The notes under the pieces: model-generated
The model's input: the letters and a program-made list of their open reading frames with translations, nothing else
Database searches by the model: none
Told to the model about the DNA's origin: nothing
Shown here: piece by piece, positions 8,880-17,309 of the stretch
Position numbering within the stretch: the first letter of the stretch is position 1
Layout: each line of letters opens with the position of its first letter
NCBI RefSeq assembly: GCF_001586255.1
Contig: NZ_CP014544.1
Span: 2,697,501 to 2,761,500, forward strand
DNA: 64,000 nt
From: Zhongshania aliphaticivorans
GTDB lineage: Bacteria; Pseudomonadota; Gammaproteobacteria; Pseudomonadales; Spongiibacteraceae
Direction: 5' to 3'
Made by a program: the position numbers and the translations under genes

Positions 8880-9641
8880 TTAAAATTGGTCTGGACGCAG
8901 CATGGCGTCATGACCACCATCAACGAATACGATGGCGCCAGACATGAAACTGGCTTTGTTACTGAGTAAAAAGCACACCACCTCGGCTATTTGAGCTGGC
9001 TGACCAATGGCACCCAGGGGTACGCTGTCGCCAAAATCCCTCATAACCTGCCCTAAATCCTTGTCGGCTAGCACTTTGTCGCTCAACGGTGTGTTGACAA
9101 TACCCGGCGCTACCGCGTTAATCCGTACACCCTGACGGGCATAATCTGGCGCATTGCGACGCAACCAACAGCTCAACGCGTGTTTAGAACCCGCGTAGGC
9201 CGTGTGAGCATCTTTACTCGCAATCATCTCGCAGGCCGCAGCTTCGTCATCAGCCAGCAATAATTTCACGTAGTCGTCGTGAGCGGTCATGACGGCAGAG
9301 TTAGATGAAATCATCACAACACTGCCCTTGCGCCGCACCAGTAGATCTAAAACCCCTTCCGTAACCGCAACCGCAGCGAAATAATTCACCTGACTAATTA
9401 GCGACAGTGGCCGCACCGACGGGCCAAGCCCTGCACAGGGTATAAAGCCGTCTAAGCCCGCTGGAGCGAGCGCGCGGATTCCATCAATGGCTTTTTGCCG
9501 CCCCGACGCGTCGGCAAGATCGACACAAACATCGCCCTCGTGCAGATCGACCACAATAACCTCGTGACCCAAAGCCCTAAGCTGCGTTTTTATGGCCGCA
9601 CCAATTCCGGTGGCGCCACCCGTTAAAGCATAAATTCCCAT
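8880..9641 (-). CDS. Short-chain dehydrogenase, 3-alpha-hydroxysteroid dehydrogenase-like, last gene of the F420 operon
   Basis: A 253-residue SDR. It shows the nucleotide-binding TGGATGIG (about residues 6-13), ISSNSA with the catalytic Ser, and YAGSK with the catalytic Tyr and Lys. The pattern CAGLGPSVRPL...VNYF and the C-terminal end VDGGHDAMLRPDQF are close, from memory, to Comamonas 3-alpha-hydroxysteroid dehydrogenase/carbonyl reductase (HsdA), more than to generic FabG-type SDRs. The start ATG (9639-9641) has AAGGA about 12 nt upstream. It lies 59 bp after fbiC on the same strand, so it is probably co-transcribed with the F420 genes. Steroid or other alcohol substrates are inferred; the cofactor should be NAD(P), not F420. 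Confidence 0.85.
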   Translation of the reverse strand: MGIYALTGGATGIGAAIKTQLRALGHEVIVVDLHEGDVCVDLADASGRQKAIDGIRALAPAGLDGFIPCAGLGPSVRPLSLISQVNYFAAVAVTEGVLDLLVRRKGSVVMISSNSAVMTAHDDYVKLLLADDEAAACEMIASKDAHTAYAGSKHALSCWLRRNAPDYARQGVRINAVAPGIVNTPLSDKVLADKDLGQVMRDFGDSVPLGAIGQPAQIAEVVCFLLSNKASFMSGAIVFVDGGHDAMLRPDQF

Positions 9642-9700
9642 TATTTTTATTTTCCTTGGATAGCAACACCGCTGCATCAAGCAGCGGTCGATTAAGGCTC

Positions 9701-12169
9701 TCAGCTCGTGGCAATAACGTCCTCGGTGCTAATTTGCTTACTGCGCTCATATTTATGCGCAGGGGTGTTCTCCACCTCGCTAAGCGGTGCGGCACTGCGT
9801 GAACGCAAACTCTGCTGGGGGTCGGCTGGGCCGTATAAGGTATTGCGCTGAAAGGCTTGCCGGCCCGCCCGTCGAATACGCGCTTCCATCAGCTCGGGCG
9901 CGGCCTCCTGACCATGAACAGCACCCGCTGCACGAGTAATGGTTTCATTCATCAAGGTGCCGCCCAGGTCGTTAACACCGGCATTGAGCAATGCTTCGAC
10001 CCCCTGCTCGCCCATCTTGACCCACGACGCCTGAATATTGTCGATTAAGCCGTTAAACACCAAGCGCGCCACGGCGTGCATTAAAATAGCTTCGCGGAAA
10101 CTCGGACCACGGCGAGCGCGTCCTTTCAAATAAATAGGTGCTTCTGGCGGCACAAAGGGCAGCGGCACAAACTCGGTAAAGCCGCCGGTCTTTTCTTGCA
10201 AGCTCCGCACCCGCAATAGGTGCCGCGCCCACGACCGGTAGTTGTCTACATGACCATACATAATCGTTGCCGTAGAACGCAACCCAACTTTATGGGCTGC
10301 CACCATAACGGCGAGCCACTGCTCAGTATTGATTTTATCTGGACAAAGAACCGCTCTCACCTCGTCGTCTAAAACCTCTGCAGCCGTACCTGGCAAAGTG
10401 TGTAACCCAGCCTCTTTAAGCTGCCTGAGATACGTCTCGAGATCCAAGCCCAAAGTCTCCGCTCCCTGCCAAACCTCTAAAGGCGAGAACGCGTGAATGT
10501 GCATATCCGGCGTCGCGGCGCGCAAGGTGGCAACAATATCTAGGTAGGTTTGCCCGGTGTATTCAGGGTGAATCCCGCCCTGCATACAAACTTCAGAAGC
10601 ACCGCGCTGCCAAGCCTCTTTGGCCCGTCGGGCGATTTCTTCACCGGACAAATCATAGGGTCGACCGCGCAAATTTTCGCTCAATTTCCCCTTCGAAAAA
10701 GCACAAAACTGGCATTTAAAATAGCAGACATTGGTGTAATTAATATTGCGCGTAACCACATAACTAACACGATCACCGCAGCGCTGTTCTCGCAAGGTAT
10801 TCGCGGCGCGGCACACCGCAGCAAAATCGCTGCCACGGGCAGTGAAAAGGCGAATAATATCGTCTTCACTCAGCGCCTCGGCGCGCATTGCCGCCGCAAT
10901 GATATTTTGTATGTCGCCAGAAATGGCCACTGCAGCTGCCTGCTTATTGGTTTCACTGGTGAGCAGTGCCAGATCCGCTGCGGGCGCTTCAAAGTCTTGC
11001 CCGGCCACCCAGTTATCTTCTTTCGGCAAGCCTTGGCCATCGCTATAGTGCAAAACCTTGGTGTGCAGGGCAGGATCAAGCCAGCGCGAGTAGTCCTGTA
11101 CATAGCGCGGATAAATAGTTAAACGTTCATGTAGGTGCTTGCCCGCCGCCGCCGTTTCTCTCGCAAGGGTTTCTAGGTGCGGCCAAGGCGCCTCAGGGTT
11201 AACAAAATCCGGGGTTAAAGGCGACACCCCGCCCCAGTCGTTTAAACCCGCCGCAACGAGCTGCGGCAAAACACCCGGGCTGAGGTTCGGCGGCGCCTGA
11301 ATACTCATCTGCGACCCGAAAATAAGCCGTGCAACGGCAATTGTCCACAGCAGTTCATTTAAATCGGGCTCGGGCGCAGTGGCCATTTTGGTATTCGGTT
11401 TGGCGCGAAAGTTTTGAACAATCACTTCCTGCAAATGGCCGTAACGGCGGTGTAGCGCGCGCAATGCCAGTAGTGATTCCACCCGCTCCAAACGAGTTTC
11501 ACCAATACCAATCAAAATACCTGAAGTGAACGGCACCGCCGCGCGCCCCGCCCTTTCAATTGTCGCCAAACGCAATTCGGGGTCTTTGTCAGGAGAGCCG
11601 TAATGCGGCATGCCTTTCTCGCAAAGGCGGGCCGATGCGGACTCCAACATAATGCCCATGGATGCCGACACGGGGCGCAACATGGCGATTTCTTCATCAC
11701 TCATACAACCGGCATTAATATGGGGAAGGACATTGGTTTCGGCCAGGACTCTGCCGGCGACATGAGCGAGATATTCTAATGTGGTCGAAAAGCCCATTTG
11801 CGCCAGCGCTTCCCGCGCCGCACGGTAGCGTAGTTCAGGCTTTTCACCCAAGGTAAACAGCGCTTCTTTGCAGCCCATACTCTCGGCGACTTTCACTTGC
11901 GCTAGCACCTGCTCGGCAGGCAAATACGCTTGTTCGATCTTTTTGGGCGTTTTCGCAAAAGTGCAGTAATGGCAAACATCCCGGCACAAATGTGTTAGTG
12001 GAATAAACACTTTACGCGAATAACTCACCCCGTTATTAAAGCCGCGATCACGTAGCTGCGCGGCGGCCTGCATCAAGGCAGGGCTGTCGCTAAGCTCGGC
12101 TAGGCGCAAGGCATCTGCCTCACTTAACCCCTCAGGCGCCACTTCTGGTAAATAGCCCGTCGCTGTCAT
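9701..12169 (-). CDS. fbiC: Bifunctional FO synthase (CofG + CofH fusion)
   Basis: An 822-residue two-domain radical SAM protein that makes FO, the deazaflavin of coenzyme F420, from tyrosine and 5-amino-6-ribitylaminouracil. The N-terminal half is CofG-like with the cluster motif CRDVCHYC (about residues 62-69). The C-terminal half is CofH-like with CYFKCQFCAFSKGK (Cys482, 486, 489). Both halves carry the expected downstream blocks (GILIGIGET; TATIMYGHVD). The fused form is typical of bacteria; archaea use two genes. I chose the ATG at 12167-12169, which overlaps the cofC stop as ATGA, over the GTG twelve bases upstream. The GGAA before it can serve as ribosome site. Confidence 0.96.
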   Translation of the reverse strand: MTATGYLPEVAPEGLSEADALRLAELSDSPALMQAAAQLRDRGFNNGVSYSRKVFIPLTHLCRDVCHYCTFAKTPKKIEQAYLPAEQVLAQVKVAESMGCKEALFTLGEKPELRYRAAREALAQMGFSTTLEYLAHVAGRVLAETNVLPHINAGCMSDEEIAMLRPVSASMGIMLESASARLCEKGMPHYGSPDKDPELRLATIERAGRAAVPFTSGILIGIGETRLERVESLLALRALHRRYGHLQEVIVQNFRAKPNTKMATAPEPDLNELLWTIAVARLIFGSQMSIQAPPNLSPGVLPQLVAAGLNDWGGVSPLTPDFVNPEAPWPHLETLARETAAAGKHLHERLTIYPRYVQDYSRWLDPALHTKVLHYSDGQGLPKEDNWVAGQDFEAPAADLALLTSETNKQAAAVAISGDIQNIIAAAMRAEALSEDDIIRLFTARGSDFAAVCRAANTLREQRCGDRVSYVVTRNINYTNVCYFKCQFCAFSKGKLSENLRGRPYDLSGEEIARRAKEAWQRGASEVCMQGGIHPEYTGQTYLDIVATLRAATPDMHIHAFSPLEVWQGAETLGLDLETYLRQLKEAGLHTLPGTAAEVLDDEVRAVLCPDKINTEQWLAVMVAAHKVGLRSTATIMYGHVDNYRSWARHLLRVRSLQEKTGGFTEFVPLPFVPPEAPIYLKGRARRGPSFREAILMHAVARLVFNGLIDNIQASWVKMGEQGVEALLNAGVNDLGGTLMNETITRAAGAVHGQEAAPELMEARIRRAGRQAFQRNTLYGPADPQQSLRSRSAAPLSEVENTPAHKYERSKQISTEDVIATS

Positions 12170-12927
12170 AAGGTATTCCACTCGGACAATGCCGATTCTG
12201 TATGGGTAATCAAGGCATCAACATTGGCTTCAGTGTTCATGGTATTAAGCCGTTGCGCGATGCCAGTGTCATGCAAAAATGTCAGGGTATGGGTGGCAAC
12301 GCCAGTTCTAGGCAATGCCAACAAACGCAATAAATCCTCGCGCGTATCAATGTCTTGACCGATGCCGGGCAGTTGTAAGACCTGAGCGGGAATCCCTATT
12401 CGACGGGCTTCCTCGCAATGCAATGCACAGCTATCAGCGCCATAGGCGAGATTCAACGGCCGCGCGGGATCACACACTAAGATATTGCTACCGCGCTGAT
12501 GGCGATCGGTAACGATGCTCAAGCCGGAATTTCCCGCATCGAGCAACTGCTGGTGTTCACAAATCACCGTATCGAGTTCGCTGGCGCAGAGTAATGGCAA
12601 GTCACCATGTACCACCATCACCGTATTTTGCTCACCAACTGCAATAGCCTGTATTTTCGCCAACGCGGCGGTGACCACTGCACTTAAGCCGCGCACTGCA
12701 AAACTGCGCTCAGACCAACACTCAACGCGATAATGCTCCGCTAATAACTGCGCGGCGGGGTCATCTGAGACTAGCACCACTCGTTCTAAGCTGGGGTGGA
12801 CCGACATCACCGTTAACACGTCTTCGACCATTGCATGGAATAAACCGCGCCGCTCCGATACCGTTAGGCTACCTGACAAGCGCTGTTTGGCCTGAACAAA
12901 ATCTTTTAATGGCAGCAGTGCCCACAT
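12166..12927 (-). CDS. cofC: 2-phospho-L-lactate (or PEP/3-phosphoglycerate) guanylyltransferase
   Basis: A 253-residue nucleotidyltransferase that activates the phospho-organic acid with GTP for F420 side-chain assembly. The start WALLPLKDFVQAKQRLSG and the blocks VVLVSDDPAAQ, MVVHGDLPLL, VTDRHQRGSNIL and GIPAQVLQLPGIGQDIDTREDL are those of CofC/FbiD. The Met at 12925-12927 gives this family N-terminus. Longer readings run into cofD and add residues unlike the family. Its stop overlaps the fbiC start by four bases. Whether it uses 2-phospholactate, PEP or 3-phosphoglycerate cannot be read from the sequence. Confidence 0.93.
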   Translation of the reverse strand: MWALLPLKDFVQAKQRLSGSLTVSERRGLFHAMVEDVLTVMSVHPSLERVVLVSDDPAAQLLAEHYRVECWSERSFAVRGLSAVVTAALAKIQAIAVGEQNTVMVVHGDLPLLCASELDTVICEHQQLLDAGNSGLSIVTDRHQRGSNILVCDPARPLNLAYGADSCALHCEEARRIGIPAQVLQLPGIGQDIDTREDLLRLLALPRTGVATHTLTFLHDTGIAQRLNTMNTEANVDALITHTESALSEWNTL

Positions 12928-12958
12928 ACAATTTTTCACTTTATAGATAATTTTTATT

Positions 12959-13945
12959 TTAATTTCGCAGCGCAATTCCCGCGGCAAAATCCAAAACAAT
13001 CTCGGCCAAACGCATTTTACTGCTCACATCACTCATCATCGTGGGCGCAACACACACGTCGATTCCCAGCGATGCGACTTCGTCTGCGCAGTCTGCATCT
13101 TGCTCATCCAAAACATAGCCGTCGAGTAGATCACCGTAATACTGAGCCACCGCCGTCGCTGTGGCTGGCATCGCCAACTCTCGCATCATTTTAGCGGCGG
13201 GGCCTTTTACCGCACGACCAGCAATTATCGGCGACACGGCGATAACAGGCGCTTTAGTCGCATTTAATAGCGCCCGACAACCTGGAATCGACAAAATAGG
13301 ATCAACACTCACAAAGGGATTGGACGGACAAATAATTACTGCGGCGAGCTCGTCACCTTGCAGGAGATTAACAATAGCCGGGTGCAGCTGTGCAGTGTCG
13401 ATGCCATCAAAGGCCAAGCCACGCACCTCTGGTTCACATTTGTCGCGAACAAAATATTCTTGGAACTCGAGCCAGCCCTGATCGGTGTTAACTTTAGTGG
13501 CGACTTTATCTTCGCTCATCGGCAATAAGGTCTGCGCAATACCTAAGCCACAGCACAGCTTCTCCGTTACCTCAGCTAAACTCGAACCAGCCGCCAGCAT
13601 TTGACTGCGAAAAATATGCGTTGCGGCGTCTTGGTCACCGATTTGAAACCATTCGTCACCGCCAAGGCGGCGCATGGCAATTCCTGTCCGCCAGCTTTCA
13701 TCCTTTAGCCCCCAACCCCGGGTTTCATCATTGAGGTCGGCTAAGGCATACATGACAGAATCAAGATCTGGGCATATTCGCAGGCCCCAGTAATCAAAAT
13801 CATCTGCGGTATTTGCAGCAATAGTGAGTTGACCGCCCTTGAGCACGCCAGCGAGGCCACGCGCCAATTTAGCACCACCCACGCCGCCGGTTAATGCCAG
13901 TATTGGGCCCTGAAATTCAGAATCAACTGAGCGATGAGTACTCAT
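12959..13945 (-). CDS. cofD: 2-phospho-L-lactate transferase (F420-0 synthesis)
   Basis: A 328-residue CofD/FbiA enzyme that transfers the phosphoacyl group from the GDP/GPP-activated donor to FO, giving F420-0 or its dehydro form. The family N-terminus ALTGGVGGAKLARGLAGVL (about residues 17-35) is followed by TIAANTADDFDYWGLRICPDLDSVMYAL, MRRLGGDEWFQIGDQD, CPSNPFVSVDPIL and AVSPIIAGRAVKGPAAKMM, all standard. The start ATG overlaps the cofE stop by one base (TAATG), so the two are translationally coupled. Confidence 0.95.
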   Translation of the reverse strand: MSTHRSVDSEFQGPILALTGGVGGAKLARGLAGVLKGGQLTIAANTADDFDYWGLRICPDLDSVMYALADLNDETRGWGLKDESWRTGIAMRRLGGDEWFQIGDQDAATHIFRSQMLAAGSSLAEVTEKLCCGLGIAQTLLPMSEDKVATKVNTDQGWLEFQEYFVRDKCEPEVRGLAFDGIDTAQLHPAIVNLLQGDELAAVIICPSNPFVSVDPILSIPGCRALLNATKAPVIAVSPIIAGRAVKGPAAKMMRELAMPATATAVAQYYGDLLDGYVLDEQDADCADEVASLGIDVCVAPTMMSDVSSKMRLAEIVLDFAAGIALRN

Positions 13946-14715
13946 TAGCGAAACATGTCCTTATCTCGGTCGCGAATTAATGAGGCCGAACCACCATTTG
14001 AGGGACGCAATTTAGCGCCCCGAATCAATACCAATGGCATTGCCTCACTACCCTGCCCCATCAAAAAAGATGCCGCGGCGGCGAGTTCATCGGCAACCGC
14101 CACTTCGGTAATCTCGAGGGCACGACCGAAGAGATCCTGCTCACCAATACGATTTTCTACCGGTTCAAAACCTGCCGTGCCTATGGCAAAGCCGAGGCTG
14201 CCATTGCGCCAAGCTCGCCCTGCGCTGTCATTAATAATAATATTAAGCTGTGCACCCGTTTTCTCAGCCAGTGCCTCGCGCAGGCGCTGGGCGCTGGCAT
14301 CCGGGTTCTCTGGTAGCAGCAGCAAACGAGGGTTGCCGTCATCATTTTGAATATTAGAGCGATCAATACCGGCGTTAGCATGAACATAGCCTAACTTATG
14401 TTCAACAATAACCACCCCTGGTCGACGACGCAGAACTGCACGCGACTCGCTTAATAAAACCTCCATATGACGAGGGTCTTTATCACACTCAAGCGCTAAG
14501 GCATGCGCCTCGGGGCTGGGTTCCACGCTATTTAAAAAGGCGTAGCGTCCCTCAGATTTCGAGACAATTTTTTGAGCGAGTACCAAGACATCGCCGTCTT
14601 GCAGCGGCAAGTTTGCTTGATCTAGCGCACTTAGTACCAGCGCGCAAAGATCGTCGCCAGGTTCGACCAGGGGAATACCCGGCACCGCATGTAATGTCAA
14701 AGCGCCTTGCGTCAT
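13945..14715 (-). CDS. cofE: Coenzyme F420-0:L-glutamate ligase, single domain
   Basis: A 256-residue CofE enzyme that adds gamma-linked glutamates to F420-0 with GTP. Visible blocks are DVLVLAQKIVSKSEGR, VLRRRPGVVIVEHKLGYVHANAGIDRSN, INDSAGRAWRNGSLGFAIGTAG and DLFGRALEITEVAVADELAAAA. It has the length of archaeal CofE and lacks the C-terminal nitroreductase-like domain of mycobacterial FbiB, which reduces dehydro-F420-0. If this organism uses PEP, that reductase would have to be a separate gene, and none is seen in this operon. It begins five bases after npdG. Confidence 0.95.
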   Translation of the reverse strand: MTQGALTLHAVPGIPLVEPGDDLCALVLSALDQANLPLQDGDVLVLAQKIVSKSEGRYAFLNSVEPSPEAHALALECDKDPRHMEVLLSESRAVLRRRPGVVIVEHKLGYVHANAGIDRSNIQNDDGNPRLLLLPENPDASAQRLREALAEKTGAQLNIIINDSAGRAWRNGSLGFAIGTAGFEPVENRIGEQDLFGRALEITEVAVADELAAAASFLMGQGSEAMPLVLIRGAKLRPSNGGSASLIRDRDKDMFR

Positions 14716-14720
14716 ATTAA

Positions 14721-15398
14721 TCAGCGATCCAGACCTGTTAGTTTAATTCCGGCGTGACACTTATACTGCTTATTGATAAAAATGAGCAGCGAGGTCATCG
14801 CCTCCACTGCCGCCGCATTGGCGATACTGCCGGCATGAAAGCCACGCAAGCCAGCGGCTTCAACCAATTCGATTACTGCCGCGCGCGCCTCTTTATTATC
14901 ACCGCAGACGAGAACATCGCATTCCAGGCCTTGACCATCTTGCAGATGCACCGCAGCAACATTCTGAAATGCAGACACCACATTAACCCCTTCGCCCAAT
15001 AGATTTTGCGCAATTTGGCCAGCGGAGCCCTCTGCAGGTAGCTGTACTCTCGCCACTTTCGGCGGCACAAGCGGCACGGTAACATCGATTAAAATTTTTC
15101 CCTGCAAAGCTTCTTTGACGCTTAACAGAGTACTGGCGTGGTGAGCGAACGGCACCGTAAGGGCGGCGATGTCTGCCGCTTTTGCCGCGGCAACATTATC
15201 CATCGCCAACACCTGCACTTGCCCAGCTCCGCGCGCCTGCATAAGGGTGCGCAAATCTGCAGCGGCTTCCTCGGCTTTATCTTGGCTACGGGAACCAATA
15301 ATAATTTGGTAGCCCGCTTCGGCCCAGCGCCGAGCCAAGCCCGTTCCCAAGCCCCCGGTTCCGCCTAAAATCGCAACAACTGGTTTGATCTCGCTCAT
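14721..15398 (-). CDS. npdG: NADPH-dependent F420 reductase (F420:NADP oxidoreductase)
   Basis: A 225-residue protein with an N-terminal Rossmann motif ILGGTGGLGTGLARRWAEAG and GSRSQDKAEEAA. Family blocks ALTVPFAHHASTL, DVTVPLVPPK, VSAFQNVAA and DVLVCGDNKEAR place it in the Fno/NpdG family. It exchanges hydride between NADPH and F420 and so charges the pool for F420H2-dependent enzymes. The ATG at 15396-15398 is preceded by AAGGG; a GTG 39 bases upstream is possible but adds non-family sequence. It is the first gene of the F420 operon, which reads npdG-cofE-cofD-cofC-fbiC-SDR. Confidence 0.93.
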   Translation of the reverse strand: MSEIKPVVAILGGTGGLGTGLARRWAEAGYQIIIGSRSQDKAEEAAADLRTLMQARGAGQVQVLAMDNVAAAKAADIAALTVPFAHHASTLLSVKEALQGKILIDVTVPLVPPKVARVQLPAEGSAGQIAQNLLGEGVNVVSAFQNVAAVHLQDGQGLECDVLVCGDNKEARAAVIELVEAAGLRGFHAGSIANAAAVEAMTSLLIFINKQYKCHAGIKLTGLDR

Positions 15399-15762
15399 TT
15401 TCGATACACCCTTTTCTGTTGAATTCGCGCTAGCCACGCTTTACTTATTCGATACTTTGTCTGAATTACGGCCATAAACTAACAGCTTACAAGTCGCGAC
15501 AACAACCTCGAAGATCATATCCTATTCTTACAATGTGTTAATCCTCAAAACTCGCTCAAGCATTCCCCATTTTTCACTCCAGTGTATCTCGCCTAGTTAT
15601 AGGTGAACATTGTCAAATGAGTCTAACTTTAGGCAAAATCGGTCATCCCTAGCTGCCATTAGCGCCTGCCAACTAGTCAATTTAGTGTATAAAAAAGTAT
15701 GGCTGAGCACGTTACAATACGCTCTTCTCTAATAATTAAACAAAATACCTCTTGGAGTATGA
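15399..15762 (-). other. Divergent intergenic region between the F420 operon and an SDR gene
   Basis: This 364-bp stretch separates npdG (minus) from the SDR at 15763 (plus) and must hold promoters for both. It is more AT-rich than its surroundings. I see no clear operator palindrome, riboswitch or terminator, and no small open frame worth calling. Confidence 0.5.
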
Positions 15763-16536
15763 ATGCAAGCATCACTTGACTACAGCGGCAAAGTTGTCAT
15801 TGTCACCGGCGGCGGCAAAGGTGTTGGCAGGGGCATTAGCGAGCGCTTTTTGAGCCTAGGCGCCACCGTTTTTATTTGCGGGCGCACGACGCCCGAAAAA
15901 CTACCTCAAGTAGGCGGGAATATCGCGATTTTCCACAGTATTGATGTCCGCGATGTCGATGCCATTTTAAGCTTTGTAGAACATATCGCAGCGACTCACG
16001 GCCGCATAGATGTGCTGATCAACAATGCAGGCGGCGCACCCGCCGCCGAAGCGGCAACTGTTTCACCCCGCTTTTCAGAGTCTATTATTCGCCTTAATTT
16101 GCTCGCCCCGTTAAATTTTTCCCAAGCCTGTAACACAGTGATGCAAAAACAAGCCAGTGGCGGCGCGATCGTTAACATTGCCTCAGTGAGCGCAGTGAGA
16201 CCCTCACCAGGTACGGCAGCCTATGGCGCGGCCAAGGCCGGCTTAGTCAGCCTTACCACCTCCCTCGCCGTAGAATGGGCGCCGAAAGTAAGAACAAATG
16301 CGATTATTGCCGGTTTAATTCGCACTGAGCAATCGCACTTACACTACGGCGATGAAGCAGGAATAGACGCCATAGCGGACACTATTCCGCTCGGCCGCTT
16401 AGCGATGCCCCAGGACATTGGCGATGCCTGTGTATTTTTAGCCAGCGATTTAGCAAGCTATATCAGCGGCTCAACACTGACAATTCACGGCGGCGGCGAA
16501 AAGCCCGCTTTTTTAGGCGCAGCAAACGCTGAGTGA
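15763..16536 (+). CDS. Short-chain dehydrogenase/reductase
   Basis: A 257-residue classical SDR. It has TGGGKGVGRG (about residues 15-24), NNAGGAP, a catalytic Ser in NIASVSA, YGAAK with Tyr and Lys, and a C-terminal SGSTLTIHGGGEKP. It is read divergently from the F420 operon and stands alone. The domain order is that of lipid- or sterol-catabolism SDRs, but the substrate cannot be assigned. Nearby steroid oxygenase genes make a hydroxysteroid or acyl substrate a reasonable guess. Confidence 0.85.
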   Translation: MQASLDYSGKVVIVTGGGKGVGRGISERFLSLGATVFICGRTTPEKLPQVGGNIAIFHSIDVRDVDAILSFVEHIAATHGRIDVLINNAGGAPAAEAATVSPRFSESIIRLNLLAPLNFSQACNTVMQKQASGGAIVNIASVSAVRPSPGTAAYGAAKAGLVSLTTSLAVEWAPKVRTNAIIAGLIRTEQSHLHYGDEAGIDAIADTIPLGRLAMPQDIGDACVFLASDLASYISGSTLTIHGGGEKPAFLGAANAE

Positions 16537-16779
16537 TTAAACTGGCGCTGGCGCCTTTTATATAGGTGACCAGCGCCAACCATCACTCTCTTCGGGTTCA
16601 AGCCACAAATCGGCCTACACACACTTCATTACGGTAACTAGCTATACCACCCTCGGTTAGCTCTAATAATCATCTACTGCTAAATCCTCTAGATTAAAAC
16701 CCAAGATGAGGTACCAGCCCTGCAATCTCTCTTTATTAATTGCTTTTTGGCATCAATACGCGACCGTGAGGCGCTAGCC

Positions 16780-17247
16780 ATGACACCGCAACAAATCAGC
16801 TGCATTCAAAAAAGCTTCCACACTATAAGCGCCGTCAGCCGCCCCTTTGCCCGACTCTATTACCTGCGCCTATTTCAATTGTCGCCTGAGCTAAAACGAC
16901 ACGTTAACAGCCAAGCCGATTATAAAGGTCGCAAACTTGTCGCCCTGCTCGGCACCGCTGTTCGCTCACTCGACAATATTGACGGCTTAAAAGTTGTTGT
17001 CAGCAGTCTGGGCCGCCGCTATGCCGCTCAAGGCTTGGGTGACCACCACTTCGCACTAATGTGTCAGGCATTACTTGAAACACTGGAAATAGCCCTAGGC
17101 GATGAATTTACCGGCGACGTTGCCGCCGCCTGGACTGCAGGCGGCGCACTGCTATTGGAAACAATCAGCGAATCCGCTGCAAAAACCACCTTAGAACACT
17201 GCCCCTGGGGTAAAGAAATTCCTATTGCCTTAGCCGTGGTCAGCTAA
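16780..17247 (+). CDS. Single-domain bacterial globin with Tyr in place of the proximal His
   Basis: A 155-residue protein whose pattern matches the globin domain of Hmp/Vitreoscilla haemoglobin: SFHTISAVSRPFARLYYLRLFQLSPELK (helices A-B), RKLVALLGTAVRSLDNIDGL (helix E), then SSLGRRYAAQGLGDHHFALMCQALLETLEIALGDEF and AAWTAGGALL. In the family the residue after LGRR/KK is the proximal haem ligand His F8. Here it is Tyr81. The start at ATG 16780 has GAGG about 9 nt upstream; a TTG further up is weaker. It may bind haem through Tyr, or be a sensor or a haem-free relative. It is convergent with pyk. Confidence 0.75.
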   Translation: MTPQQISCIQKSFHTISAVSRPFARLYYLRLFQLSPELKRHVNSQADYKGRKLVALLGTAVRSLDNIDGLKVVVSSLGRRYAAQGLGDHHFALMCQALLETLEIALGDEFTGDVAAAWTAGGALLLETISESAAKTTLEHCPWGKEIPIALAVVS

Positions 17248-17262
17248 GCACAATAATTCGGG

Positions 17263-17290
17263 CAAAAAAAAGGCGCCACAAGAGCGCCTT
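17263..17290 (-). terminator. Rho-independent terminator of pyk
   Basis: On the minus strand AAGGCGC, a 7-nt loop and GCGCCTT are followed by an uninterrupted T run (eight T in all with the stem end). It lies 20 bp after the pyk stop. On the plus strand there is no T run, so it serves pyk mainly. Confidence 0.85.
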
Positions 17291-17309
17291 AAATCGCGAA
17301 TCGCTGGCA

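Noticed and set aside
16537-16779. Hairpin GGCGCTGG / CCAGCGCC after the SDR gene as a terminator
   Set aside because: The loop is 18 nt and no T run follows, so it is not supported as a rho-independent terminator.
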